A model generated the notes under the pieces. That model ran no database searches, was not told the origin of the DNA, and saw only the letters and a list, made by a program, of their open reading frames with translations. The translations under genes were made by a program, and so were the position numbers. Positions 26,303 to 35,526 of a DNA stretch of 64,000 bases are shown in pieces (position 1 is the stretch's first letter; each line of letters starts with the position of its first letter). Source of the stretch: Acidobacteriota bacterium (GTDB taxonomy: Bacteria; Acidobacteriota; Terriglobia; Bryobacterales; UBA6623); NCBI GenBank assembly GCA_016125275.1, contig WGMB01000001.1, positions 62,001 to 126,000 on the forward strand, written 5' to 3'.

Positions 26303-29300
26303 CTAGGGTTGGCGGGCCTGCCGCCGAATCCTTTCGGCGCGGTCCAGGGCCAGGGCGGCCTCGGCGTCGCGCTTGCGCAGCCGCAACAGGGCGGCGTAGT
26401 CCTCCAGAATCGGCGCCAGCGCCACGGGGTCCTTGCCGTAGGCGCCTTCCACGGTCTCCATGGCCTGCTCGTAGTAGCGCTGCGCCTCGGCCAGCTTGCC
26501 CTGGGTGGCTTGTACGGTGGCCAAGTAGCTGAGCGTGCGGGCGGCGCTGGGGTGGCCGGGGCCGAACGTCTGGCGGCCCGCGGCCAGCGAGCGGCGCAAG
26601 GCGGCCTCGGCCTCGTTGTAGCGTTTGGCGGCGAAGTAGGCCTTGGCCAACTGGTCGAGCGTGGCGGGCAGCCGCTTGGCGCCGGAGTCGCCGGCCGCGT
26701 CGAGGATGCTCACCGCGCGTTCGAGCAACGACTGCGACTTGCCGAACTCGCCGCTCTCCAGGGCCACCTCGCCCAGGTTGCTCAGGGCCACCGCGACTTC
26801 GGGATCGTTGGGGCCCAGCCGCCGCTCGATTGCCGCGAGCCCGGCCCGGTAGAGTCGTTCGGCGCTGGAGAACTTGCCGCGCAGGCGGTAGACCGTCGCC
26901 AGATTGTTGCGCGCCAGCGGCAGGTCCGGGTGGTCCGGGCCCGCCTTCTCCAGAATCGCCACGGCGCGCTCGAAGCTCTGTTCGGCTTCCAGCAGGCGGC
27001 CCTGGTCGCGGTAGAAGCGGCCCGCTGCGTCGAGCGCTTCCACATGACGCAGGTCGTCGTCGGGGTAGCGCTCGGCGGACAGCTCCAGCGCGTCGCGGAA
27101 CAAGCCTTCCGCCTCGGCGGTCCGGCCTTGGTTGGCCTTGGAGGCCGCCAGGCCCAGCAGCAGAGAGGGCTCCAGATCGCGGGCTGGATCGCCGAGGGCG
27201 CGGGCGTCTTCGAGGGCCTGCGCGAAGGCGGCTTCGGCTTGGGTGAAGCGGCCGAGGTCGGCGTAAACCTCGCCGAGCGTCTCGCGGATCTCGATGCGGC
27301 GTCGGTCGACGGGTAGGTCCTGCCGCAGCCGGAGGGCCTCCACCAGCCGCGGCTCGGCGTCCCGCGGGCGGCCTCCGTCGCGCTCCAGGGCGCCGAGGGC
27401 GAACAGCACGTCGGAGCGCTCGGCGGCGGAGGCGTCCGGGCGGTCGAGCGCTTCTTGGTAGAGGGCGCGGGCGGCGTCTTCGGCGCCGGCCAGCCGCTCG
27501 GCGCGCGCCAGCAGCAGGATCGTCCGCAAGGGCCGCTCGCCATGGCTCAGAGAGGACTCCAGCAGCGGCCGAGCTCCTGCGCGCTTGCCGGGCTGCTCCA
27601 GCAGGCTCTCCCCCAGCAGGGCCTCGGCCTCGGCCAGCTCCTTCGGCGGGGTTCCCGGGCGGGATTGGAGCCATTCCAGGGCCTCGCGCAGCAGGGGCTC
27701 GGCTCGCTCGGCGCGGCCTCGGCTCAGCAGCAGCTTGCCCAGCATGCGCCGGGTCGTCATCGTCGCCGGGGCGCGCGAGCCCAGCCGCGCCTCCTGGCGG
27801 GGCAGCAGATCCTCGAGCAGCGCCGCGGCCTCCTTGGCCTCGCCGCGGTCGACGTGCAGGGCGGCCAGGCCGGCTTCCACCCGCAAGGTGTCGGGGTGAT
27901 CGGGGCCGAAGGACGCCTGGTAGGCCTCCAGCGCCTGCTGGTAGAGCGGCGCCGCGGCGTCGTACTCGCCGCGCAGGTGCCGCAGCGCCGCCAGCGCGCC
28001 CGTCGCCTCGGCCATGGGCCCGCTGGCGGGGCCGAAGGCCTTGCGCCGGATTTCGATGGCCTGTTCCAGCAGCTTCTCCGCCTTGGCGTAGTCTCGGCGC
28101 TGCTGCGCCAGGCGCGCTTGGTCGAGCAGGCTCTGGGCGTAGTCGGGGTGCTGCTCGCCCAGCATCGAGGCCCGCAGCTCGGCCGCGCGGCGGAGCCTCT
28201 CCTCGGCAATGTCGAGGTTCCCGCGGGCTTGCTCGAAGCGGCCGACCTGCTCGTAGATCGAGGCGACCTCGGGGTGCTCCTGGCCGAGCAGGGCCTCGGC
28301 CAAGTCGAGGGCTTCCTGGTAGAGCTTGCCGGCCTCGTCGAGCCGGCCCTCGGCGCTGAGCAGCCCGGCCAAACCGGCCTGCGAGAGGGCGACCTCGACG
28401 CTCACCTCTCCAAAGACCTTGCGCCGCAGCGCCAGAGCCTGCCGGAACAGCGTCTCGGCCTTGGCCGGCTCGGCGCGAGCTTGCAACGTGGCGGCCAGCT
28501 CGTCGAGCGCCTCGGCCTGCGCGGCGGGGTCGGATTGCGCGGTCTTCGCTCGGCGAAAGAGCTCTTCGGCGCGGGCGAAATCCCCTTCCAGGCGCGCGAC
28601 GCGGCCCTGGTGCAGCCACACTGCGGCGCGGTCGGCCGCGGACTGGTCGGACGCGGATGCGCCGGCTTCGTCGAGCAGCGCCAGAGCCCGGTCGAACAAG
28701 GTCTCGGCGCGCCGGAACGACCCTTTGGCGAGCTGGACCGCGCCCAGGGCGTCGAGACCGCGGGCCAGCGCCGTCTTGTCGCCGGAACGCTCTTCCAGGC
28801 CCAATGCCTCGGTCAGCACGGGTTCGGCCTCGGCGTAGCGCCCGCGGGCGCTGTAGAGGACTCCGAGCGCCCACAGCGTCGCCGCGCGGGCCGGATCGGT
28901 GGGCTTCCATAGCGCTTCGTCAGCTTCGAGGGCGGCCAGCAAGCGCTCCTCGGCTTCGGCGAAGCGGCCCTGGCGTTCGAGCGCCTCGGCCAAGGCGCGC
29001 AGAGTCCGGCTGCGCGTGAGCGTCGGCTGGGCCTCGGCGGCGAGCCCTTCCAGCAGGACCGTTTCCGCCTCGGCGGGGCGCTGCTGGGCCAGCCGTAGCC
29101 GGCCCAGCGCCAGCAGGGTGCGGGCGGCGGGCTCGCCTTGCGGGGATTTGAGCGCTTCCCGGGCGGCGGTCAAGTTGGCTTCGGCGGCGGCGAGGTCGCC
29201 GCGGTCGAGCGCGGTCAGCCCGGCGCCGAGATAGGAATCCCACAGCGTGCCCTGACCCCAGGCCACGCCAAAGCACAGCAGCGCGAAAAAGCTCAGTCCA

Positions 29301-29311
29301 AGGGCGCGCAC
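26303..29311 (-). CDS. Exported 1,002-residue TPR protein
   Basis: GTG 29311 starts a signal peptide (MRALGLSFFALLCFGVAWGQ), followed almost entirely by kinesin-light-chain-like tetratricopeptide repeats of about 42 residues (for example LYSARGRYAEAEPVLTEALG, or NLATVYRLRGKFSSAERLYR). No enzymatic domain is visible. It should be periplasmic or surface-exposed and act as a protein-binding scaffold. It lies just upstream of the giant kinase gene on the same strand (36 nt), so the two probably form an operon and may work together. Confidence 0.85.
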   Translation of the reverse strand: MRALGLSFFALLCFGVAWGQGTLWDSYLGAGLTALDRGDLAAAEANLTAAREALKSPQGEPAARTLLALGRLRLAQQRPAEAETVLLEGLAAEAQPTLTRSRTLRALAEALERQGRFAEAEERLLAALEADEALWKPTDPARAATLWALGVLYSARGRYAEAEPVLTEALGLEERSGDKTALARGLDALGAVQLAKGSFRRAETLFDRALALLDEAGASASDQSAADRAAVWLHQGRVARLEGDFARAEELFRRAKTAQSDPAAQAEALDELAATLQARAEPAKAETLFRQALALRRKVFGEVSVEVALSQAGLAGLLSAEGRLDEAGKLYQEALDLAEALLGQEHPEVASIYEQVGRFEQARGNLDIAEERLRRAAELRASMLGEQHPDYAQSLLDQARLAQQRRDYAKAEKLLEQAIEIRRKAFGPASGPMAEATGALAALRHLRGEYDAAAPLYQQALEAYQASFGPDHPDTLRVEAGLAALHVDRGEAKEAAALLEDLLPRQEARLGSRAPATMTTRRMLGKLLLSRGRAERAEPLLREALEWLQSRPGTPPKELAEAEALLGESLLEQPGKRAGARPLLESSLSHGERPLRTILLLARAERLAGAEDAARALYQEALDRPDASAAERSDVLFALGALERDGGRPRDAEPRLVEALRLRQDLPVDRRRIEIRETLGEVYADLGRFTQAEAAFAQALEDARALGDPARDLEPSLLLGLAASKANQGRTAEAEGLFRDALELSAERYPDDDLRHVEALDAAGRFYRDQGRLLEAEQSFERAVAILEKAGPDHPDLPLARNNLATVYRLRGKFSSAERLYRAGLAAIERRLGPNDPEVAVALSNLGEVALESGEFGKSQSLLERAVSILDAAGDSGAKRLPATLDQLAKAYFAAKRYNEAEAALRRSLAAGRQTFGPGHPSAARTLSYLATVQATQGKLAEAQRYYEQAMETVEGAYGKDPVALAPILEDYAALLRLRKRDAEAALALDRAERIRRQARQP

Positions 29312-29369
29312 AAGCGAATTGCCCGCAGTGTATCAGCCCCTGCGGGAGGGCTCCGAGGGACCCTTGCCG

Positions 29370-32300
29370 TCAGAAACGGTAGTAGAGGCCGAGCTGGATG
29401 CGGCGCGCGTCGTAGGCCACGCTCGTGATGCGTCCGAAGCCCGGGTTGTTGATGTTCTGGTCACCCACCACCCAGCTCGGGTTGTTGAACAGGTTCGTGG
29501 CTTCGCCGCGAAACTCCAACGACTGCGCCTCGGTGAACTGGAACGTCTTCATCACCGCGAAGTTCAGGTTGAAGGTCCAAGGACCCGAAAGGATTCGACG
29601 CTGGAGCGACCCGGGGAGCCCCGGCTGCGGGTTGGCAAACAGGGCCGTGGCGGCCTTGCCGTCGGCGCCGATCGCGTCAGTCGAAAAGATCGACGGTCCC
29701 ACGCCGGTCGCGCGGACGCCGGTCAAGGCCTCTAGCGCCGCCTTGTCGAGCGCGGTGTCCACGGTGTTCAGCGCGGAGTAGGTCGAGGAGATCGTGGTGG
29801 CGCGGCCGGATGTGATCGAGAACGGCGAGCCGGACTGGAACGTCAGCACGCCGCTGACCGCCCAACCCTGGAACAGCACCGCCGCCGGCCCGTCGGTGAC
29901 GTCCTCGGAGAGCAACGGCAGCTCCCAGATGAAGTTGGACTTGATGGCGTGGGTGAGATCGAAGGACGCCCGGGCCTTTTCGATGGAGCCGTTGTGAGGG
30001 TCCAGGTAGGGGTCGAATCGCGTGGCGTCGGTCCCGCTCGAGTCGGTCAGCACCTTCGAGAACACGTAGTTGCCCTGGTACTGAAGGCCCTTGCGCAGCC
30101 GGCGGCGCAGGTCGAGCTGGAAGGAGTGGTAGGTCGAGCTGCTGGCGTTGGTGAGATAGATGGCGTCCAGCGTGAGCGGATTCGGTACGAGAGACACCTG
30201 TCCGGCAAGGTCTACCGACCGGTAGAGGCTTGCCAGGTCCGACACGTCGCCGAGCTGGATCAACTGGCGGACGATGGGATTGCCGAGCAGGCCCCCGGCG
30301 CCGAGCTTGTCGAACACAGGGAGCTGCTGACTGCCCTGGATCGCCGGGTTGTACGCCGGATTATAGGCGCCGCCGGCTGCGACGGAGAGCTCGGCGTTCT
30401 GTTGGGCTCGCAGGAAGTCGTCGAGAAAGCCGTTCTCGCGCAGGTAGGGCGCATTGAAGTCCAGCGTCCGCGCCATCTTCATGCCGCGGTTGCCCACGTA
30501 GCGAGCCTCCACGACCATTCCGGCCACCTTCTGCTGCAACCCGAAGCTCCATTCGGGCACGAACGGCGTACGGAAGTTCGGGTCCACCGCGCCGGCGGTC
30601 TGGAAGGGACTGCTGGCGTAGGTTTGCGCCAAGGTGTGGGGAACGTTGAAAGTGGGCGTAGGAACCGGCGAGGCGTCCAGCTCGCTGAGCAACCGGAAAT
30701 CGTCGATGGGCGTTTGGTCGGAGGCGTTGACGAACAGCCCTTCGTTGGTTTCGACCACGTAGCTGGCCGTGCGCAGTGTCTCATCATTGACGTAATGCAC
30801 GCTAAACCCGCCCCGCAGGACGGTTTGGGCGGTCCCAAAGACGTCCCAGGCAAAGCCGACGTTCGGTGCGAAGTTATTGCGGTCCAGCCGGTGGAAGGGC
30901 CGGCCGATCGAGCGCCCGGCGAAGTCGTAGGTGGCGTTGGAGAGCAGCGCGCCGAGCGGATTGCTGTCCGAGCCGAGGGGCAGCAGCGCCAGCCCGTCGG
31001 CTTCGTCGGCCTGCATCGTTAGCTCGTAGCGCAGGCCCAGGTTGAGCGTCATGCGGGGCGCCACGCGCCAATCGTCCTTTACGTAGAACGAATAGCTGGA
31101 GGTGCGGTAGTGGCGATTGCGAGGCTCCCGCGGGATGAAGCCGGAGGAGCGATCGCGAATGTTGAAGCTCTGCGAAACCGAGCCGACGTTTCCGTAGAGA
31201 AAACCGTAGAGCGCCGCCGCCGCGCCGGCCTGCGCCGGCGTGAGATCCGGAACCAGGTCGCTGATCGACACGCCCCGCAGGGTCGCCGAGGGCGTAATCC
31301 CGACCTCGTCGGTCGAAGCGACTCGGATCTTCATCGCCTGGAAGCCGAACTCCACGTGGTGCTTACCACGGAACCAGGAGCCGTTGTCGAGCAGGTTGAA
31401 GGTGCCGATCCTGCGGGATTCCGGCGCGAACAGGTTGACCGGATTGGAGAACGGCAGCGAGTTGGAGGAGACGACAAAGTCCTGCGGAGCTTCGCTCGAA
31501 TCGAAGCGGATCGGCGCCAGATTGAACGCCCCGCGCACTTCGTTGGTGAACGAAGGCGAGGGGTTCCAACGCCAGTTCGCCGAGACCAGCTTGGGCGCCA
31601 CCGTGTTGACCACCTTCGGCTGGACAGAATAGTCGTTCGAGTTCTGCGGATTGTCCTGCCGCGACTTGCTGAAGTTGAGCGACACCGAGAAGGCGTGCCG
31701 CGCCGAGGCGATGTAGTCGAGCCGAGAGGTCGCATTGATGCGCCGCAGGTCGTTGTCAGCGAAGAACGAGTAGCCGGCCGTGTTGAGAAGTTGCCCCTCG
31801 CTGCTGTCTCCCAAACGGAAGTTGTTGATCTGGGAACCGTCAGGAATCCGCGACATCAGGTCCGCCGAGACCGGGTCGATGACGTCGCCAATCGGGATGC
31901 CGTAGTCGCGGGGATCGAACTTCTGGACCGCGCCGCTCTGATCCACGTAGGAGAAGATGCCGTTGCGGGCGTCGTTGGTGAGGATCTGCCGGAACTGCTG
32001 GCGGCGTCCGGGCAGCCGAAAGAGCTCGAAGGACTGGAAGAACAGCAGCTTGTCCTTCTTGATCGGTCCGCTCAGCGTAAAACCCCACTGGTTCTGGGCC
32101 AGGTTGGGGCGCTCCAGCCCGTCGGCGTTGGCGAACCAGTCGTTGGCGGCCAGCGAGTTGTTGCGGTGGTACCAGTAGGCCTTGCCGTGGAAGGAGTTGG
32201 TGCCGGTCGGCGAGACGAAGTTCACTTGCGAGGCGCCGCCCCCCAGGGTGACGTCCGCGTTCGAGGTGGTGACGGTGAACTCGCTGACCTGGTCGAGCAC

Positions 32301-32918
32301 CAGGAAGTTCGGCGTGAAGTCCACGCCGTTGGAGCGCGAGAAGTTGTCCTGGATGTTGGCGCCGTCGAAGGTGATGTTGGTGAACGAAGCTCGCTGGCCG
32401 TTGATGACCGAAGCGCCGGCTCGGTTGGTGCCCACGCCGGCCTGGGTGGCGATGAGCCGCAGGGGGTTGCGGTCGAGCAGCGGCAGGCGGCGGATCTGCT
32501 CGGCGTCCACCGTAACGGAGACGGACGCCGTGGTCAGTTGCAGGTTGTCGATCTCGGCGCTGACCTCCACGGCCGTCGTCACCGCGCCGAGCTCGAGCTC
32601 GATGCGCGGCAGGGAGGTCTCGCGGGCGGCGTCGATCTTCACGCCGCGCAGGGTCTCGGTCTGAAAGCCCGGGGCGGCCACCTCCAAGTCATAGAGCTGG
32701 GGGCGCAGGCCGCTTACGAAGAACAGGCCGTCGTTGCTCGAGCGCGTGGTCGCGATCGGCTCCTGACCGCCAGGTAGAAAAAGGCTGACATCGGCGCCGG
32801 GCACGGGGCTGCGCTGGGGGTCCACGACGCTGCCGGCCAGGCGGCCGTCGGTTTGGGCGACGGCGAGGGGCGCCAGCAAAGCCGCAAGAATCAATAAAAG
32901 GACAAGAGGGCGCTTCAC
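29370..32918 (-). CDS. TonB-dependent receptor, Oar-like with carboxypeptidase-regulatory-like domain
   Basis: A 1,182-residue outer-membrane protein with a GTG start at 32918. Signal peptide at 1-21 (LLLILAALLAPLAVAQ). Residues ~25-110 are a carboxypeptidase regulatory-like beta-sandwich (LAGSVVDPQRSPVPGADVSL, then FVSGLRPQLYDLEVAAPGFQ). A plug domain follows at about 130-250, then a large beta-barrel ending in aromatic LGLYYRF. This architecture is greatly expanded in Acidobacteria of the Solibacter type. The substrate is unknown. The upstream region contains an element resembling the T3SS promoters (32926-32952). It is divergent from the kinase at 33009. Confidence 0.92.
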   Translation of the reverse strand: MKRPLVLLLILAALLAPLAVAQTDGRLAGSVVDPQRSPVPGADVSLFLPGGQEPIATTRSSNDGLFFVSGLRPQLYDLEVAAPGFQTETLRGVKIDAARETSLPRIELELGAVTTAVEVSAEIDNLQLTTASVSVTVDAEQIRRLPLLDRNPLRLIATQAGVGTNRAGASVINGQRASFTNITFDGANIQDNFSRSNGVDFTPNFLVLDQVSEFTVTTSNADVTLGGGASQVNFVSPTGTNSFHGKAYWYHRNNSLAANDWFANADGLERPNLAQNQWGFTLSGPIKKDKLLFFQSFELFRLPGRRQQFRQILTNDARNGIFSYVDQSGAVQKFDPRDYGIPIGDVIDPVSADLMSRIPDGSQINNFRLGDSSEGQLLNTAGYSFFADNDLRRINATSRLDYIASARHAFSVSLNFSKSRQDNPQNSNDYSVQPKVVNTVAPKLVSANWRWNPSPSFTNEVRGAFNLAPIRFDSSEAPQDFVVSSNSLPFSNPVNLFAPESRRIGTFNLLDNGSWFRGKHHVEFGFQAMKIRVASTDEVGITPSATLRGVSISDLVPDLTPAQAGAAAALYGFLYGNVGSVSQSFNIRDRSSGFIPREPRNRHYRTSSYSFYVKDDWRVAPRMTLNLGLRYELTMQADEADGLALLPLGSDSNPLGALLSNATYDFAGRSIGRPFHRLDRNNFAPNVGFAWDVFGTAQTVLRGGFSVHYVNDETLRTASYVVETNEGLFVNASDQTPIDDFRLLSELDASPVPTPTFNVPHTLAQTYASSPFQTAGAVDPNFRTPFVPEWSFGLQQKVAGMVVEARYVGNRGMKMARTLDFNAPYLRENGFLDDFLRAQQNAELSVAAGGAYNPAYNPAIQGSQQLPVFDKLGAGGLLGNPIVRQLIQLGDVSDLASLYRSVDLAGQVSLVPNPLTLDAIYLTNASSSTYHSFQLDLRRRLRKGLQYQGNYVFSKVLTDSSGTDATRFDPYLDPHNGSIEKARASFDLTHAIKSNFIWELPLLSEDVTDGPAAVLFQGWAVSGVLTFQSGSPFSITSGRATTISSTYSALNTVDTALDKAALEALTGVRATGVGPSIFSTDAIGADGKAATALFANPQPGLPGSLQRRILSGPWTFNLNFAVMKTFQFTEAQSLEFRGEATNLFNNPSWVVGDQNINNPGFGRITSVAYDARRIQLGLYYRF

Positions 32919-32925
32919 ACGTCAG

Positions 32926-32952
32926 TTATCGCGCACCGCGGCCGTTTGTTGC
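32926..32952 (-). promoter_or_regulatory. Possible sigma-28-like promoter of the TonB-dependent receptor
   Basis: On the minus strand: GCAACAAA, 11 bases, CGCGATAA, then CT. The spacing and the -10 (CGATAACT) match the T3SS promoters, but the last three bases of the -35 differ. Only 7 nt separate it from the GTG at 32918, so the mRNA would be nearly leaderless. It may be coincidental. Confidence 0.35.
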
Positions 32953-33008
32953 AGCCCCCGGGCAGATTGTCCGTCTACGCCAAGGTCCGCCCGACACCCC
33001 ACGGTACA

Positions 33009-34508
33009 ATGCGGCCAATGCCCGCTGCTCCCAAGACGATCGGCCGCTACGAGCTGATCGAGATCATCGGCCAGGGGGGCATGGGCCGGGTGTATCGGGC
33101 CCGCGACCCGCTGATCGACCGGGTAGTGGCGATCAAGACCATCGAGCTGGCGCCCTCCGGCGGGGACAAGGAGGAGGTGCGCGAGCGCATTCTGCGGGAG
33201 GTGCGCGCCGCCGGTCGTTTGCAGCATCCGCACATCGTGCAGATCTTCGATGTCGGCGAGCTGCCCGACCAGGCTTACATCGTGATGGAGCTGGTGGAAG
33301 GCCGCACGCTGTGGGAGATCCAGGACGAGGGAGAGACCGTGGCGCCCGCCGAGGCCCTGCGCATCCTGCGTCAAGTGGCCGAAGGCTTGGACTACGCCCA
33401 CAGCCAGGGCATCATCCACCGCGACGTGAAGCCCGGCAACATCCTGGTCACCCGCCAGGGCGTGGCCAAGATCACCGATTTCGGCATCGCGCGCATCCTC
33501 ACGGACGAGCGGCTGACGCAGACCGGCGTGATCGTGGGCACGCCGCACTACATGGCGCCGGAGCAGTTGCAGGAGGTGGGCGTCGGCCCCAAGGCTGACC
33601 AGTTCGCCCTGGCCGTGAACGCCTATGAGCTGCTGACGGGCGAGAAGCCTTTTGACGGGCAGAGCTTTTCGTCACTGCTCTACATGGTGCTGAACGAGGA
33701 CCCGGCGCCGGTGACCGAGATCCGTCCGGACTTGCCGGCCGGCGTCGAGGCGGCGCTGAAGAAGGCCCTGGCGAAGGACCCCAAGAATCGCTACGAGAGC
33801 TGCGGGGCGATGGCCGAGGCGTTGGAGCGCGCCATGGTTGCGCCGGGGCCTGCTCCGGCGCCTCCGCCGCCCGAGCCGCGGCCGACTCGGCTGGCGCCGT
33901 GGGTGCTGCTGCTGGCCGGCGGCGCTCTGGCGGTGGCGGCCGCGGCGGTGTTCCTGCAGCCGGGCCCGGGGGAAGGGGAGAGTCCCGGGCAGGCTTCCGT
34001 CACGCCACGGTCCGGCACGCCGCAGCCGGTCTTGCCGGCGCCGGTGACGCGGCAGGAGGAGAGTCCCCAGCCCGAAGCGCCGGAACCTGAGGCCAAGGAG
34101 CCCGAAACGCCGCAGCCCAAGCCGCCGGAGCTGGAGCCGTCGGCCAACGCGAGCCGTCCGCCCCAGCAGGCCCCGGCGAAGACCGCCGAGGCTCCGCCGC
34201 CGGCTGTGGTGCGCGAACCCGCCAAGGCTCCCGCCGCGGTCGCCTCCGGCCCGGCCGTCACGCTGGTTTGGCGCGGACGTCTGGCGCCGGGCGAGACGCT
34301 GCTCATCGAGAACGGTTCGCCGTCGGCGGGCAGTCTCAGCAAGCCCCTGCCGGCCGAGCCCATCGCCGTGGAGGTGAGCCCGGCCAACGGCGTGGAGATC
34401 CTGGAAGCTCCGGGTCCGAACAACGGCTGGGCCAAGCTGCGGGTGCGCAACTCCGAGCACGACCGCACGATGTTCCTGGTGCGCTACCGCGAGCTGCGTA
34501 CGCCCTGA
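33009..34508 (+). CDS. Transmembrane Ser/Thr protein kinase
   Basis: A 499-residue protein from ATG 33009 (ATG 33018 also possible). The kinase domain spans about residues 12-270 with GQGGMGRVYR, Lys43 in VAIK, HRDVKPGNIL, DFGIARI and GTPHYMAPEQ, so all catalytic residues are present. A Pro-rich segment precedes a membrane helix at about 294-315 (WVLLLAGGALAVAAAAVFLQ). A Pro/Glu/Ala-rich stalk leads to an ~85-residue outer domain (VTLVWRGRLAPGETLLIENG). It shares an 89-bp intergenic region with the divergent TonB-dependent receptor. Targets are unknown. Confidence 0.93.
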   Translation: MRPMPAAPKTIGRYELIEIIGQGGMGRVYRARDPLIDRVVAIKTIELAPSGGDKEEVRERILREVRAAGRLQHPHIVQIFDVGELPDQAYIVMELVEGRTLWEIQDEGETVAPAEALRILRQVAEGLDYAHSQGIIHRDVKPGNILVTRQGVAKITDFGIARILTDERLTQTGVIVGTPHYMAPEQLQEVGVGPKADQFALAVNAYELLTGEKPFDGQSFSSLLYMVLNEDPAPVTEIRPDLPAGVEAALKKALAKDPKNRYESCGAMAEALERAMVAPGPAPAPPPPEPRPTRLAPWVLLLAGGALAVAAAAVFLQPGPGEGESPGQASVTPRSGTPQPVLPAPVTRQEESPQPEAPEPEAKEPETPQPKPPELEPSANASRPPQQAPAKTAEAPPPAVVREPAKAPAAVASGPAVTLVWRGRLAPGETLLIENGSPSAGSLSKPLPAEPIAVEVSPANGVEILEAPGPNNGWAKLRVRNSEHDRTMFLVRYRELRTP

Positions 34509-34512
34509 GCCG

Positions 34513-35445
34513 TTAGGAGTCCGGCTCGATGTGGACGACGACGTCGCGGATCGAGAGGTCGCTCTCGAGTAAGGCGTCCTTCACGCGGTGGGCGACCTCG
34601 TGAGCGTCCCGCACGGCCGAGCCGCCGTCGACGATCAGGTGCAGGTCCACGAAGTAGCCTAGACCGCTGCGGCGGACGTTGCACTTCTCGGTATCCAGGG
34701 CTCCTTCCACGTTTTCTGCGATGCGCCGGACCTGGCGCTCGATCTCCGGCGGCGGCGCGGCGTCCATCACGTCGCGCAGTGAGGTGCGGAACAGGCGGAA
34801 GCCGTTGAAGGCGATGACGCCGCAGGCGAACAGGGCGGCCCAGTCGTCGGCGCTCTCGTAGCCCGGCCCCGCCCACAGCGCGATGGAGATGCCGATGAAG
34901 GCGGCCAGTGAGGTGAGGGCGTCGGAGCGGTGGTGCCAGGCGTCGGTTTCGAGCGTTCGGCTGCCGATCTCGTCGCCGGTGCGTTGCAGGATTCGGAAGA
35001 GGATCTCCTTGGTGACGACTACGCCGACCAGCACCGCCAGCGTGAACGGCGCCGGCAGGTGGTGCGGCGTCAAGATCTCCCGCACGCTCTGCACCGCGAT
35101 GCCGACGGCCGCCGCAAACAGCGCCATCGAGATCGCCATGCCGGCCAAGGGCTCGGCCTTGCCGTAGCCGTAGGGAAACCGCTCGTTGGGCGGCTGGGCC
35201 GCGACCCGCAAGCTGCCGAGGACGACGAAGGCGCTCAGGATGTCCAAGATGGACTCGACGCCGTCGGCAATCAGCGCGTAGGCGTTGCCCAACACGCCGG
35301 CCACGATCTTGATGACGGCGAGGGCGGCGCTGACGATGATGCCGCCGACTGCGACTCGCGCGCCCTGGTCGGCGACGGGGCGCAGGTCGCGAGGCTGCGC
35401 GCGCGGCGGCCTGCCGTAGCGCGCTTCGTCGGAGGGCGGGGCCAT
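34513..35445 (-). CDS. Cation diffusion facilitator family transporter
   Basis: A 310-residue protein from ATG 35445, normal for the FieF/CzcD-like family of proton-coupled divalent metal exporters. It has about six membrane helices and a C-terminal cytosolic metal-sensing domain (VRRSGLGYFVDLHLIVDGGS, then ALLESDLSIRDVVVHIEPD). Transport-site motifs are ESILD in helix 2, where FieF has DSxxD, and HHRSD in helix 5 (HxxxD). The Glu for Asp exchange in helix 2 may alter metal preference. It is convergent with the kinase gene (4 nt between stops) and divergent from the MDR gene. Confidence 0.92.
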   Translation of the reverse strand: MAPPSDEARYGRPPRAQPRDLRPVADQGARVAVGGIIVSAALAVIKIVAGVLGNAYALIADGVESILDILSAFVVLGSLRVAAQPPNERFPYGYGKAEPLAGMAISMALFAAAVGIAVQSVREILTPHHLPAPFTLAVLVGVVVTKEILFRILQRTGDEIGSRTLETDAWHHRSDALTSLAAFIGISIALWAGPGYESADDWAALFACGVIAFNGFRLFRTSLRDVMDAAPPPEIERQVRRIAENVEGALDTEKCNVRRSGLGYFVDLHLIVDGGSAVRDAHEVAHRVKDALLESDLSIRDVVVHIEPDS

Positions 35446-35526
35446 GTGATGATCGTCGCTGATTTCGCTGCGGCGCGCCTCCCCGACGGCGTTATCGTGG
35501 AAGGGCCGTCGTCGAGGAGACCCACC

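Noticed and set aside
35485..35500. Another CGATAA-type -10 element (minus strand)
   Set aside because: No CAACTT-like element occurs 11 bases upstream, and no gene start fits.
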